A stretch of 64,000 nucleotides of DNA, taken from positions 9,902,517 through 9,966,516 of the forward strand of contig OX442318.1 in assembly GCA_949358305.1 (NCBI GenBank), given 5' to 3'. This document shows, piece after piece, positions 21,699-33,090 of the stretch. The notes below the pieces were generated by a model, which saw nothing but the letters and a program-made list of their open reading frames with translations, was not told the origin of the DNA and did not search any database. The stretch is from Strigamia acuminata. Lineage: Eukaryota; Arthropoda; Chilopoda; Geophilomorpha; Linotaeniidae. The position numbers and the translations under genes are program-made. Position 1 is the stretch's first letter. Every line of letters begins with the position of its first letter.

Positions 21699-23078
21699 CC
21701 TTTTCGGCAATAAATACTAGCGTAACACGTCTTTATCACTCTAAATTCCCACCACGTTACGTAAACACTAGCTTAACACGTCTTTCGATGTACAACTAAC
21801 ACACGCACCAATTCCGTAACCATTTAGACCCCAATTGCGTTATTTCCGCACTCGTATCACCGCGTAAACAGCGTACAAAACCACAACTCGCCGAATTATC
21901 TTATTATTTAAATCCTCCATCCACAAACAGCTTCCTTCACGATTTTTTCTCCCCTCTCGTTTATTTACAAGTGCAAACCCCAATCCCACCACACACCCAT
22001 TACTTATTTACGCCGGCTTCGGCCTAAAAGTCGTGATAGGTCCGAGCAATCGAGCAAACCGAGCGTGAATAAGCCGATGACTTGCGCAATTAATACAAGA
22101 GCCGTCCGAACGGAGACCCGCCCTTACATCTCAATGCCGAACCCAATTACATCCACCCGCGCAATTAGAGTCGTTACAACCTCAGCCGGGGGTGTAAAAA
22201 AAGCAAAACAAGATCGTTTTCACCGATTTCTCGTGCCCACATCGCAACGGTTGCATATCATATTCACCTCGTGGGAATGCAAAGCTCATCAAGCTCGGTT
22301 TGGACCAAAGGACGCCGGTGGGACTTGTATAAAACAAGTCTGGCAAGCAAATTATCAGCCCGAGCACCGCCGGTTTTATTCGCGCACGTCGCAAATTAAT
22401 GCCGCATTTTGTCCCTTCCCACCGGACTCGTTGCGCCCCATTTTTCCGACCGATTTGCGCGTATAAATCAGCGGCGGACAGCCAAACGTTTACGTATTTC
22501 ATACCTAGTCGTAGATCAAAGAGGAAATTTACTGTTAATTATCTTTTTAAGACAGATTTACAATCACATAGCCCCTGGATGAGACATTACGGGTCTACAC
22601 AGATGTTGATGAGATATGGAACGGCCTCGCGTATATCACGCAGTCCTACGGAATGGATCATTCATCATAAATTAGTTCCTTTGCTAGTTTTCCCTTTTCT
22701 CTTTTCACTTTACAAATCATCTAGAATGACGACGTTTCACGGTCCGGATGCACTCTTTACACGCTCGCTACACTCTTGTTTACAAACGGAGCAGCAAACT
22801 GCGTCTACTTTTCCTATTTTACAGCCGAATTAAATGACTTTTTATTCGTTTTCTTTTCGCGCGTTAAAAATCCGCTTTGTTTTTCACAATAGGTGCAGTC
22901 AAGGTTTCTGTTTTTCGTGGTTTTTTTTTAGTGATTCTTGTAAACAGATTGGATACTGAAAGCTGCCATAAAACTGTCAGCAGAAAACAGAAACTATTCT
23001 GGAGTTGTTTTTCCAGTTATGTTTCTGTTTTGGGTTTTACAACCAAATTCAAAATGGCCGCCACACTAACTTACAACT
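21699..23078. other. Unique block, candidate regulatory sequence
   Basis: About 1.4 kb is free of recognisable repeats and richer in GC than its surroundings. It has repeated GCGCAATTA, CAAATTA and TTAATGCC-type homeodomain-like cores between 22065 and 22420. Open frames exist on both strands but none has a domain or splice context. Lying 0.4-1.8 kb into the probable first intron, it could be an enhancer; this is an inference. Confidence 0.3.
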
Positions 23079-23141
23079 GTGGTGGATGCTTCACCTCAAA
23101 GCATTTTAACTTTTGATGCTTTGAGGTGAAGCATCCACCAC
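23079..23141. repeat. Near-perfect palindrome with ~27-bp arms
   Basis: GTGGTGGATGCTTCACCTCA and its reverse complement are separated by about nine bases (TTTAACTTT). A diverged single arm (TGATGCATTGAGGTGAAGCA) lies at 58777-58800. Confidence 0.85.
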
Positions 23142-23267
23142 TGGAGCTAAAGCGAAATTGTGTACAAAGAATGAAATGTTCTGAGTTGTTTTACTCCTGA
23201 ACTTCACCGAAGTACGAAGTACATTAGCTTCGTATGTTATTCTATCCTCTGCCAAGGTGAAATAAGA

Positions 23268-23590
23268 TAGAGTCAAACCTCGTTACAAGGAACCACGATA
23301 TAACGAATTTTTTGTTATAACGAACACTTACACTCCAGGTCAAATTTTTTTGACCACCTGATATTTTATAGAAGGACCAGACTGATGGCAAAATTAATTT
23401 TTTATTCGAAATCTACATGTAAAATAACCCTAAATACTATAAAAATAGAAAAAATAATGAGTCGATATTAACAATGAGAAGAAAATTTTGATTTTTTTCA
23501 AATTTTCCAAGCCATGGTGTAACGAACTTTCGTTTTAACGAACCAATTTCTCGCGTCCCTTGCAATTCGTTATAACGAGGCTCCGTGGTA
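23268..23590. mobile_element. Pogo-ended MITE, long copy
   Basis: Left end TAGAGTCAAACCTCGTTACA and right end AATTCGTTATAACGAGGCTC with GTTATAACGAA cores at both sides. The centre (about 23330-23500) is longer than in the 166-bp copy and is AT-rich, so this may be a different internal variant. Confidence 0.75.
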
Positions 23591-23610
23591 TCAATCAAAA
23601 ACGAAACACT

Positions 23611-23693
23611 GCCGTAGCCGCATTCAAAAATAAAAACATTTTGTGTTTTACTTCAATTTTAAAACAAAAATGACATCGTTTCCCGTCCCACAA
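23611..23693 (-). repeat. Arm of GCATTCAAAAA-type MITE, reverse copy
   Basis: CGCATTCAAAAATAAAAACA through CAATTTTAAAACAAAAATGA is the reverse complement of 10974-11046. Confidence 0.75.
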
Positions 23694-24702
23694 CACGAAC
23701 GAACTAAAAACACACTCAAACTAAAATCCCTAAACCACAAGTATATTTTTATTTTTAAACGCACCGACTGTAATCTCACAAAGACACATTTTTCTCTAGT
23801 ATTTTCTGATTTACAACATCCACAGCCACCTAATAACCTGTGTTCCAAAGCGGCTGCTTTAGTCGCACATGTCGTTTCCCATTGGAAGCAAATCCACCTT
23901 CTTCTGCCCCCAATTTAGAAAAATTACTCCTACCTTTATCCACATGATTAAGTAGTGCGAAGGTGGAAAATTTAACCGTTTACTTTTTATCACGTCCATC
24001 AAGTCAAGCCGACTTCACCTTTCCGCGATAAATTAGCGAGTGAGCACATATGAAAAGGGCGGGACGGGCGTGCAAATTATTTCAGCACCTGTTTCAAGAA
24101 ACCCCCTAACTTTATTCATGACACCGTCGCGGTAATTGCGCAGGCTGAGCCCGTCTGTTTCCAGCGCCAGCGCCAACATTTGGATGTATATGGTTTCGAG
24201 CAATCTTCCCGTTTTCCATCTAGCCAAATTAAACAAGTCGAGCATCTCAATTCCAAGGAGGACTAAAGGGGATGAAGGCGGACTATTCTCCCTCCCAATT
24301 CCATCCTCTTCTTCTCCCCAAACTTCAACCATCTGGATGTTCGCCAAGAAAGGCAAAAAAACGGGGAGAGAATGCAAGGGCGGATCATGTCGCATGGCAG
24401 ATTTTAATCTGAATTATGAGTCGATTTGTGCTTTTCTCTTTTATAAAGGGACATAGGTCGTTGTCTGCTTTTTTGCACAGGACCTTTTAGTCCGTTATGT
24501 GATGCTAACCCAAGAAATGCTGGCGCGGCAACTTGCACAAGAGTCGTTTTGCTCGCTAGAGTTTTTCGTCGCACGTGTCGATGCGACTTTCAGCTGCTCA
24601 CAATGTGTGCATTTCGCAAAATCCATTTCCTAGCATTTCTGTCTGAATTTTGCTTTTAAAGAGGCAATTCTGCCAAAATGTTTTAATTTTACCAACAATT
24701 TT
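23694..24702. other. Unique block, no gene recognised
   Basis: 24060-24400 is richer in GC and open in two frames, but neither shows a domain, a start context or splice sites. It is best seen as unique non-coding DNA, possibly regulatory. Confidence 0.35.
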
Positions 24703-24832
24703 AATCTAGTGAACTAAAAGAGGTACTTTCTTTTCTTTCGTTGCTTTTGGTTAGCGGATATGACGTCAAAAGGAAAGCACAAAAAATATTTTAGCAAGAG
24801 AGACCAATGGGGTTACTTTTCTTCCTCTTAAG
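24703..24832 (+). repeat. Dispersed repeat, copy 1 of 3
   Basis: AATCTAGTGAACTAAAAG, TCTTTCGTTGCTTTTGG, GCGGATATGACGTC and GACCAATGGGG recur in order at 41107-41295, and the right half recurs at 58487-58600. Confidence 0.7.
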
Positions 24833-24889
24833 CAGGCCTGTGCAATTTTGCGATATATTGTAGTGCGATTTTTGAATTTGTGTATCGCA

Positions 24890-25075
24890 TAGGGATTTCA
24901 TACTAAGGTCGAAATAACTAAGGTCGAAATTATTCCTTTTCTTAAAATATGTTCATAGTCGTATGTAACTAAGGGCGAAATAATTAAAGTCGAAATTACA
25001 TATACCGAAATGACTAGGGTCGAAATGAATAAGGTCGAAATCATGTTTCTACCTTATTCATTTCGACCCAAGTAT
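24890..25075. repeat. AAGGTCGAAAT short tandem array ending in a hairpin
   Basis: Units of the type ACTAAGGTCGAAATAA recur eight or so times, some degenerate. The last units form an inverted repeat: GGGTCGAAATGAATAAGG at 25018 and its exact complement ending near 25069, an 18-bp stem. Confidence 0.75.
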
Positions 25076-26295
25076 CCCATCCCATCGCATATTTGTTACT
25101 TCTTGAAGTTGAGTGACTCGGAGCACGTCTTACTCTATGGGTGGCTTTATTCGGACTGGGGGTTAAAACTGTACATGGGGTGGACATGGTTACATGACAC
25201 TACATAAGTAGATTAAATAATCATTGGCGCCACACTACCGAATACCACATTGCCATACTGTAATGTATACACAACATTCCAACAATATTCGTATCACATT
25301 GAGATATCACAAATGATATACAGTATCGTACTTTGCGATATATCGATATATCAACATCATTTAATTCTTTAATACAAAACTCTAAGTGATACGCATAGGA
25401 AATAGAAGTTTTAAATTAAATTAACGCAAAGTTATGTATTTATTTTACCAATCATCTGCCTCAGAAATAATAAGTAGACATTCATAAAATCATTTAAACT
25501 TGTTTACATTTTTTTAAACCAATCTAAATGCAAAATGTAACATGTGTAACATGTTTTTTTACTGCAAAATTACCGAAAATTATCGATAATTTTTTCTTCC
25601 GCATGTTAGATCTGTCAAACCACCTCCCTCTGCAGATTAAAACTTGTTCCATAAATCCATTCAGGGCGCCATCACGCTCAAGAAGATACAATAAATAAAT
25701 AAAATAAAATAAAATAAATACATAAAAAAACTCATTTTGAAGGTTTAAAAAAATTCAATGAAAGTGTAAGTGACAACCCAAAAATCTATATCAAATATCC
25801 CCGTCGCTAAGCAACAAGACAAAACGTAAATATTAAAGAGATACCATTACAAAGAAAATATAGTTGCCCTAATTCAAAAAAAGATATCTCTTTCATTCAA
25901 TGTGTTTTCTTAATTGACTCAATTAAATTTAATGAAATATTACATTTTCTTTTTCGCTTCCCCCATACATGAGAAGCCATGTTGTCATTGAAGTCTCCTC
26001 ATTCGTGTTCAATTCGGCGTACAAGCAAATTAAGGACTGTACAATGTTACAGGGGAAAAGAGGAAAGAGATTCATTCTAAAAGAAATTGATTTCGTCCTC
26101 ATTTTTTTTTTAACTTCTATCCAAAAAAAAAAAAAAAAAAAAGGAAACCAGTCCAAATTGCTTTTTCAAACCCATTGTATCATGCACACTGACCATTCAA
26201 ATGGAAGTGAATTTTTAATTAAATATCCTCCAGGTGTTCACATTAGAATAAATCACAAATTCCAATTAGACATTAGATAATTTATTGGGAAAACA
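25076..26295. other. No gene recognised; AT-rich with GATATATCG-type motifs
   Basis: TTTGCGATATATCG near 25332 resembles TTTTGCGATATATTG near 24847, so an old element may span this stretch, but I could not define its ends. An A run lies at 26124-26142. Short frames across it are not convincing. Confidence 0.4.
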
Positions 26296-26411
26296 GTAGG
26301 CGCATTCATAAAGTCATTTAATCTAAACAGCATTTTCAACCAACCAATTTAAACTGCTTTACCAAGGGCTGTCTCAATCTAACACAGTTGAGCAGACATA
26401 TGCACAACATT
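26296..26411 (+). repeat. Dispersed repeat pair, copy 1
   Basis: CGCATTCATAAAGTCATTTA, then TTTAAACTGCTTT and a terminal GCACAAC, match 56263-56381 in order. Confidence 0.65.
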
Positions 26412-26737
26412 TAAACAACAAAACATGTTTAAATACATGTTACACATGCGCCTAGCGAAACCAGAGTGCAAAGTCTCATGTGCCGGCTCCTCTAAGACCT
26501 TCATAAGCCACAACAAAACAGCAAGATTAAGAAATTGTTGATTTCGCCATTGAAATTTCACAAATCTCCACCAGGAGAAGCATCAAAGTAACCCCCAAGA
26601 TTGATTAATGACATTAATGGAACTAAAATCTAACAAAAACTAACAAATAGTTTTCCTACCAAATGCCTTTCGCTCTTACGATTATCGTCAGTGATAGTAT
26701 TTATTAGAAAACATCAGACGCTATACAAGATGGGATA

Positions 26738-26990
26738 CACAGTGCGCGACAAAAAGATAGGTTCACCCCATTTTTTCTTCATTTCTCAGCAATGCGCGTG
26801 TTGAATGTTGAAATTTTAAACAAAGATACAAAATCATAAAAAAATAAACTGCTGAAACAATTGGAGCGATTGAGAAACAAACAAAAAATTTATTACAAAA
26901 AAATGAAAATAGGGGTGCGACAAAATAGTTAAGACAATGAACTTGCGTGTATAGATGGTGATAAATAGGTAATGTTGGATGAAAATAGTC
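26738..26990 (+). mobile_element. Possible Tc1/mariner end, solitary
   Basis: ACAGTGCGCGACAAAAAGAT resembles the GCGCGACAAAA-type tips of some Tc1 elements. I found no partner end or transposase, so this is a weak call. Confidence 0.3.
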
Positions 26991-28179
26991 AAAGCAGATT
27001 TTGAAATTGTCCATTTTTAAAGCCACCACATCACTCTGAACTCCCCGACCCTTAAATTCAGGAAATATGGAATTTTATTGTAATAATGAATTTCTGAGAA
27101 CACTTTTTAGATTAATTGGGGGTTCCTAATGCATAATTTCATAATAGTTTTTAGGTTGGGACTCAATTTTTGTACTAAAACACAACTTGAATGGAAAAGT
27201 TGAACATTGACTGGAGCCAAATGACAGAATTTTGCCTCTGGCAAAATACAACCCGAAACAAAGGGATCCTCCCCCTACACAGCGGCCCTATGGATGGTTA
27301 TATTCCCTGTCTTGGAGTGTTGGCCATCTGGTCACACACAGTTTAATCCCAAACTATAATAGACTTGACCTATCCACCAGTGGCCACAAATGAAAACACT
27401 CATTTCGAAATCCAGCATGTTGCAAGTGACAATTTCTTTTCACCACAACTGTCCATCCGCTTGCACCAAAACAGTTGTAATAACATCAGCGTCCCTTTAA
27501 TAAGTCGCACAAGTTATTGCACAAGCTAATCTTAGTAATATAAAGGATTGGAGTATTCAGCACCACTGTGCCAAAGCCCAGATTACATCTATTCTAGGAT
27601 CTAGATCTAGATTAGCATCTAAAGAGGATCAGCAACTAATTATCACAATAGAAATGAATTTATGTGTATTTTGGATATCTATGGGTGCACTGATCTACTT
27701 AGATCTACTTAAAAGCTTAGATCTGGTGTACCAAAAGTGACCTAATTAAAATCAGTTGCAGCAATTGGGATATCCGGAGAAGGAAAAATGTGCAGATATC
27801 TATCGTGTGTCCTGGGTCGTAAATCTGCTGTGATAGTGATCGTACGGATTGAATGAGAAAAATAGTTCAATGGCCTCAAAGATTCATCACTGATGGATTA
27901 AATGGGTCGAGAATCCACGTAAACAATGCCATTTATTGGAAAAAGTCGATGAAAAAGGTTTTTTTTTTTTTTTTTGTAAATTTAAGATAAAAATGGAAAA
28001 TTTTGTTTGAAAAGTTTATTCAAATTTCACTGTCAAAGACAGATGACATAACATTCATTTCTGTCACGTTTTGCCATCCTTGGAGATATATGTCTGTCAA
28101 TTTAGTCGAGTCGGTTAAAAAATTTTAAAAGAGAAACAAAAAAATATGATGAGTGGCACATATGGAAAATCCACGCATA
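26991..28179. other. No gene recognised
   Basis: Unique AT-rich sequence with short ATCTAGATC-type repeats around 27590-27730 and a T run at 27960-27975. Confidence 0.45.
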
Positions 28180-28750
28180 GTCTCGTCAAAACTTCGCAAA
28201 AGCAAGTCAAAAATCTCGTAGAAAATTTTGTCAAAATCTCGGCTAAATCTCAGCAAAATCTCGTCAAAATCTCGTCAAAACTCTCACAATATCAAAATCT
28301 CAGTAAAATTTTTTTTATTGTAACCAAATTGAAAATTCATGCAAAATCTCGCAAAATTCCCTCAAAATCTCGTCAAAATCTCGTCAAAACCTCGTCAAAA
28401 CCTCGTCAAAAATCTCTGAATATCAAAATCTCAGTAAAATTTATTTTATTCAGACCAAATTAAAAATTCACGCAAAATCTCGCAAAATTCCCTCAAAATC
28501 TCGCAAAATTCCTTCAAAATCTTGCAAAATTACTTCAAAATCTTGCAAAATTCCATCAAAAACTTGCAAAATTCCATCAAAAACTTGCAAAATTCCATCA
28601 AAATCTTGCAAAATTCCCTCAAAATCTCACAAAATTCTCTCAAATTCTCGCACTATTCCCTCAAATCTAGAAAAAAACACTCAAAATCTCGCACAATTCC
28701 CTCAAAACTCGCAAACTCTCATTAAATCGCGCGTAATCTCCCGTCAAATC
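28180..28750. repeat. Tandem array of TCTCGCAAAATTCCCTCAAAA-like units
   Basis: Units of about 10-20 bp (CTCGTCAAAAT, CTTGCAAAATTCCATCAAAA) follow one another for nearly 570 bp. A larger block of about 130 bp containing TCTCAGTAAAATTT and ACCAAATT is duplicated (near 28295 and 28425), so the array has higher-order structure. Predicted frames rich in S, K and Q simply read the repeat. Confidence 0.88.
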
Positions 28751-29800
28751 TCGAATCACATAACAACAAGGCAGCAGGGTTTAAATGACAAAAACTGTCC
28801 ATCTACGGAGCAGTAGGAGGAGGATACACACATCCTGTTATGTCACGCACATGCATTGCGTGATGTGTCAACAGCGGCCTAATCCGAATATCTAGGATTT
28901 CAACGTCAACATTACTTCTTTCAAACTCTAAAATTGATTTTAATTTTAATAACAAAATAGCCTGCATTTGCATCAACCCAATTCCCAATGTTTATTCCAT
29001 TTCCTGCACCAAGAATAATTCTTTCCCCAATTCAATTTACCAATCTTATTCAATTATATCGAATAATTATAACATAATTAGCACATTAAACACAATTTTT
29101 ATTTTAAAAACATAAAATATGATTAATTAATTAATTAGACATCTATGAAAGATAAATGGCCAATCTTTTCTTTATACAATTCATTCCTAATGAAAAAACA
29201 AACACAACAAACTGCAATTATTCACTTGGGTGTGGGTGGAGATGATGACCCTCGTTACAAGAGACAAAAATCTTTAAGATCTTAAGCACCACGAGGGGCG
29301 GAGACGAGACACAGGAAAAAATTCAGGGAAAAAAAAAGCTTTTAAACTAACGAGGCTTTGGTTAATTCAGTACAGGAAAAACAAACGTAAAAAAAAATGA
29401 CCAAACAAACAAACACGAACTGCAATTTGGTCAGAACACGAATGTTAGCTTCTAATTAACTTTTTTTTAATAGAAAATGAATTCAAAACTAACAAAATTC
29501 GCCTTTTTTTTCAAGTTTAAAACTTCTTTTGGCGCAGCAGCACCAATTCCAAACCGGAAATGACGAATGAGTGACGCAAGAAAACTGACGCAACGCAAGC
29601 AGCTTGCGTCCAAAAATTCTTGACGTTGACGCCAATTCCGGCTTCAACTCCAAGTTGAAGTTAAGCGACGCAACGCAAGGAAAGGTCTTGCGGCAAACCA
29701 ATCACGATCGACTCCAACTCTCGTCGATTCACGTCTGGTTGGCGACACTTTGCCACATGCAAACCAGCAGCCATTTTCTGATTCTGGAACTAGTTTCAGA
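28751..29800. other. No gene recognised
   Basis: AT-rich sequence. 29560-29700 contains several CTTGCGT/ACGCAA motifs in both orientations, perhaps an old inverted-repeat element. Confidence 0.4.
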
Positions 29801-29801
29801 A

Positions 29802-29972
29802 CTAGATCCAATTCCAGGTTTCATTGAAGCCATCTGATTGGCCAGACACAACATCAATTGTTTCAGCTCTGTTCACACGTGCCCCACAGTATGAACAGAC
29901 TCTGCATTGTGTTTGACTAATTTTTTCTTGTATTGCGTTGTGTCGCCCCTAGTGTGAACACAAGTGTGTACC
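29802..29972 (+). repeat. Direct repeat A, copy 1
   Basis: CTAGATCCAATTCCAGGTTT through TAGTGTGAACACAAGTGTGT is repeated at 30410-30585. The two copies flank a 430-bp MITE directly, giving the layout A-MITE-A. Confidence 0.9.
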
Positions 29973-30402
29973 TATACTCGAGTTGCACTCAAAAAGGCAC
30001 CTCACAATATGTACTCCCATTGGTCGAGCCAGTTTACTGGTGTAGTGATCCGGAAAAGTAGACCCAAACACCAGAATTGCATTACAATGTACAGACATTG
30101 CAATCGATTGCCTAGGCAACGGCCTAAAATTCAAACTTCCTGACGACGTAAGCAATAAACACAACAAACATGAGTTTGACATTTTTTAATGTGTAAAACT
30201 TCATTTTAATAATGGAAATAACATTTTTTATTAAATAAAATCAAAATAACATAAACTAAATTAGTCATAACAATCACAACAATAAATAAAAAACAAAACT
30301 ACTTCTCCTAGTAGTAGTATACAGTCTGGAGTTTGTAGTAAACTGGCTCGACCAATGGGAGTACACATTGTGAGGTGCCTTTTTGAGTGCAACTAGAGTA
30401 TA
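29973..30402. mobile_element. TATACTC-family MITE, 430-bp class, copy 1
   Basis: Terminal inverted repeats of about 60 bp start TATACTCGAGTTGCACTC and include CCCATTGGTCGAGCC. TA at both ends is the probable target. Copies at 39427-39856 and 51875-52303 are nearly identical. No coding capacity is seen. Confidence 0.9.
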
Positions 30403-30409
30403 GTTCTCG

Positions 30410-30585
30410 ATCTAGATCCAATTCCAGGTTTCATTGAAGCCATCTGATTGGCCAGACGCAACATCAATTGTTTCAGCTCTGTTCACACGATGCCCTACAG
30501 TGTGAACAGACTCTGCGTTGTGTTTGACTAATTTTTCCTTGCGTTGCATTGCATCGCCCCTAGTGTGAACACAAGTGTGTACCTA
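30410..30585 (+). repeat. Direct repeat A, copy 2
   Basis: Here the repeat reads through GTGTGTACCTAGCTTC without a MITE, so ACCTAGC may represent the empty insertion site. Confidence 0.85.
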
Positions 30586-31266
30586 GCTTCACTTGATAAT
30601 TTGAAACGAGTTGAGAAGTTTCACTTCTACCGTGCGGTTTTAAGCGCGCACTCTTTAGTTTTCTTTATTTTTACTTTTTGTTTTGTGTATTATTAAAAAT
30701 TCCACACACACACTTATAGCGAGGAAATAATTTCCATCGGGTAAAAGATTGATGAAGAAAAAGCTTTCACAAATGGCTCACTATGTTAGGTGCTTATATT
30801 AAAAGAGCCACCAGAGTTCTTATTGATCAATAATAAAAATCTCTCGCTGAAATATAAAATTCGCCAGTTTTAAAGATTAAAACCGGTTGAGAGAGAAACG
30901 AAATTTGGAAATGGTCTCGACAATTTCAGCAAATGCTATGGAAACCATTTTGTTTATTGCAATAACAATTCCAAATAAAAAAAACGAAAAAAATATATAT
31001 ATTTATTTTTTGGATTTCATATTTTTTCTTGTTAAATAAATAAGGAAATGTTATTAAGTGGGGAAAAAAAGATAGAAAATTTGAAATTGAAAATTAAATT
31101 TTAATAAATCTAATCCCCAAATGTCTGAACCAAAACATAATTATCTATTTCTTCTCTATAATTTGATTGGAAAGCTTTACAAGCTGATATAACACCCGCG
31201 CTCTACTGATAGAACATTGATTTAGTTATCGAATTCAATCAGTTTGAACGATTTCGACATTTATTT
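30586..31266. other. No gene recognised
   Basis: AT-rich unique sequence. Confidence 0.45.
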
Positions 31267-31454
31267 TACACTCCAAACTCTTTATAACAAATCGCGATAT
31301 AACGAATTATCGATATAACGAATACCTAAAAATGTCTGGTTTTGTTGGCTGAACATAGAACACCATGTTAAAAAGTTTCGATATAACGAATTTTCGTAAT
31401 AATGAATCGATTTTTCGGGTTCCTTGCGATTCGTTATAAAGAGCTTCGATTGCA
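31267..31454. mobile_element. Pogo-ended MITE copy
   Basis: CTCTTTATAACAAATCGCG at the left, AACATAGAACACCATGTT in the centre and GATTCGTTATAAAGAGCTTC at the right. The terminal bases are more diverged than in the 12681 copy. Confidence 0.78.
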
Positions 31455-31482
31455 AGAAGAATACCGCAGTATTTATATTCAA

Positions 31483-31676
31483 TACCGTCAAAACTCGTTA
31501 TAACAAACCGCGATATAACGAACTTTTCGTTATAACTAGACCCCGGATATGTATGCAAAATAAATTTCGTTATATGCGCATATAATATAATAACGAATAC
31601 TTAAAAATGGCTTGGTTGGTTGGTTGATAAAGAATTTTGGTATAACAAACTTTCGTTGTAACGAGGCTCGACTGTA
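31483..31676. mobile_element. Pogo-ended MITE copy
   Basis: TACCGTCAAAACTCGTTATA on the left and AACGAGGCTCGACTGTA on the right. It lies only 28 bp from the previous copy in the same orientation and has an insertion of about 55 bp near 31540-31595. Confidence 0.75.
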
Positions 31677-33016
31677 TAGCTCTTATGGTAAATCATTGCA
31701 TCACAAGTTGTCACCACAATCGTCACTTAACAGCATTTACGGTAGGCCTATACCATAAAATAAATTAAATTTGTCCAAAATCAATGTTAAATTGAGAGAC
31801 CTAAATCTCCAAATGTCCCTCATTTCCTTGCAATTATTCATATAAGCATCATCAATAATAATAAAAAATAAAAAAATAAAAAAATAAAAAAAAATCCATT
31901 GAATACTAGAAAAAAACATTGAAAATCAAATCAAGAAACCCTATGTCCGCGATATCCATATGGAAATAAAAATAAAAAATGTTATTGCAAATAACAAAGA
32001 ATCAAAATAAAACTCCCTCCCATTTGAATTTTCATTTCAACTTTTGATTTATGGTCATAGCCAATAAACTAAATCGATATCTTTCCTCCTCCAACTCAAA
32101 AATATAATAAAAGAATAAAAATATAAAAAAAAAATATATATATAAAAAAAATATATAAAAAAAAAAAAAAAACTTCAAACACAAAACTTAACCATAAATT
32201 TCAGTTGACCTGACATGGCATATATTAAATTTACATTTTAATCCATCTGTAACTTCTTAGAATAGCAGAAACTGCACATTGCACGTCTGGCTGCTTTTCA
32301 ATTTCAATACAGAAAAGACAGGTCAATATGAACCAGACTCCAGTTACATTTATGACTTTATATTTACTCCACCTCTAGCTGCACTCGTAATACCGAACAA
32401 CTCCAAATTTCTCTTCATTTCACAATTGAATAAATAAGAAAGAAAAGAAAAGGGAAGAAAAAAATATTATATCTCTTCGAATCGCAAAAAATGGACTCCG
32501 GAACGACAAGATATGAGTTTCATCTTTTTTTCACACAGAAATCTTCCCCACAGGAATTGATCAAAGACCTTCGAATTCAACCTTTTTCATGTTTTTATGT
32601 AAGAGAACCGAGACATAAACCCCAGAGATTTTTCCTTTTATTTATCTATCTGTATTGCTATATAGGTTTCAATTGATTTTATTATGTTTACTGCTGGTTT
32701 AGATGTCAACATCGATAAAAAGTGGTCGGATTGGTCACTAACCGTCGTTTATTTTGTAAACAAGAATTAATTTCGCGATGAAACGATAATTTCCTTCTAT
32801 TCATCGTAAATACAAACAAAATTTCCGAAAAATGGTCACAATGTCACAATCCAGATGTATTTATTTAAATATAACTATGAAAATAAATGGAAAAAACGAG
32901 AAAAACAACGATAAAATGATGTGAAAACGAGAGAAAAACGATAAAATGAGAGCAAAACGAGAGAAAAACGATAAAATGAGAGCAAAACGAGAGTAAAACG
33001 TTGGAGAGCATTCGTG
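31677..33016. other. No gene recognised; low-complexity A/T stretches
   Basis: Long A- and TA-rich runs lie at 31860-31920 and 32100-32175. A short array of AACGAGAGAAAAACGATAAA units spans about 32890-33000. Confidence 0.5.
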
Positions 33017-33090
33017 ACGTCACTTCATCCCAACAATGCCTCCTCCTGTCACAAGGGCGCCATTTGTAGAGTATTTAGGTCTGTGATTGA
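33017..33090 (+). repeat. Dispersed repeat, copy 2 (first near 2411)
   Basis: CACTTCATCCCAACAATGCC and GTATTTAGGTCTGTG in the same order as at 2411-2500. Confidence 0.6.

Noticed and set aside
22065-22502. Frames of 133 and 106 codons on opposite strands
   Set aside because: Both strands are open because the block is GC-richer; no family or splice evidence.
24033-24456. Overlapping frames of 106 and 120 codons on opposite strands
   Set aside because: Neither has a domain, start context or splice sites. The block is more likely non-coding.
28146-28725. Serine/lysine/glutamine-rich repetitive peptides
   Set aside because: They read directly through a tandem DNA array; length and frame follow the repeat unit.
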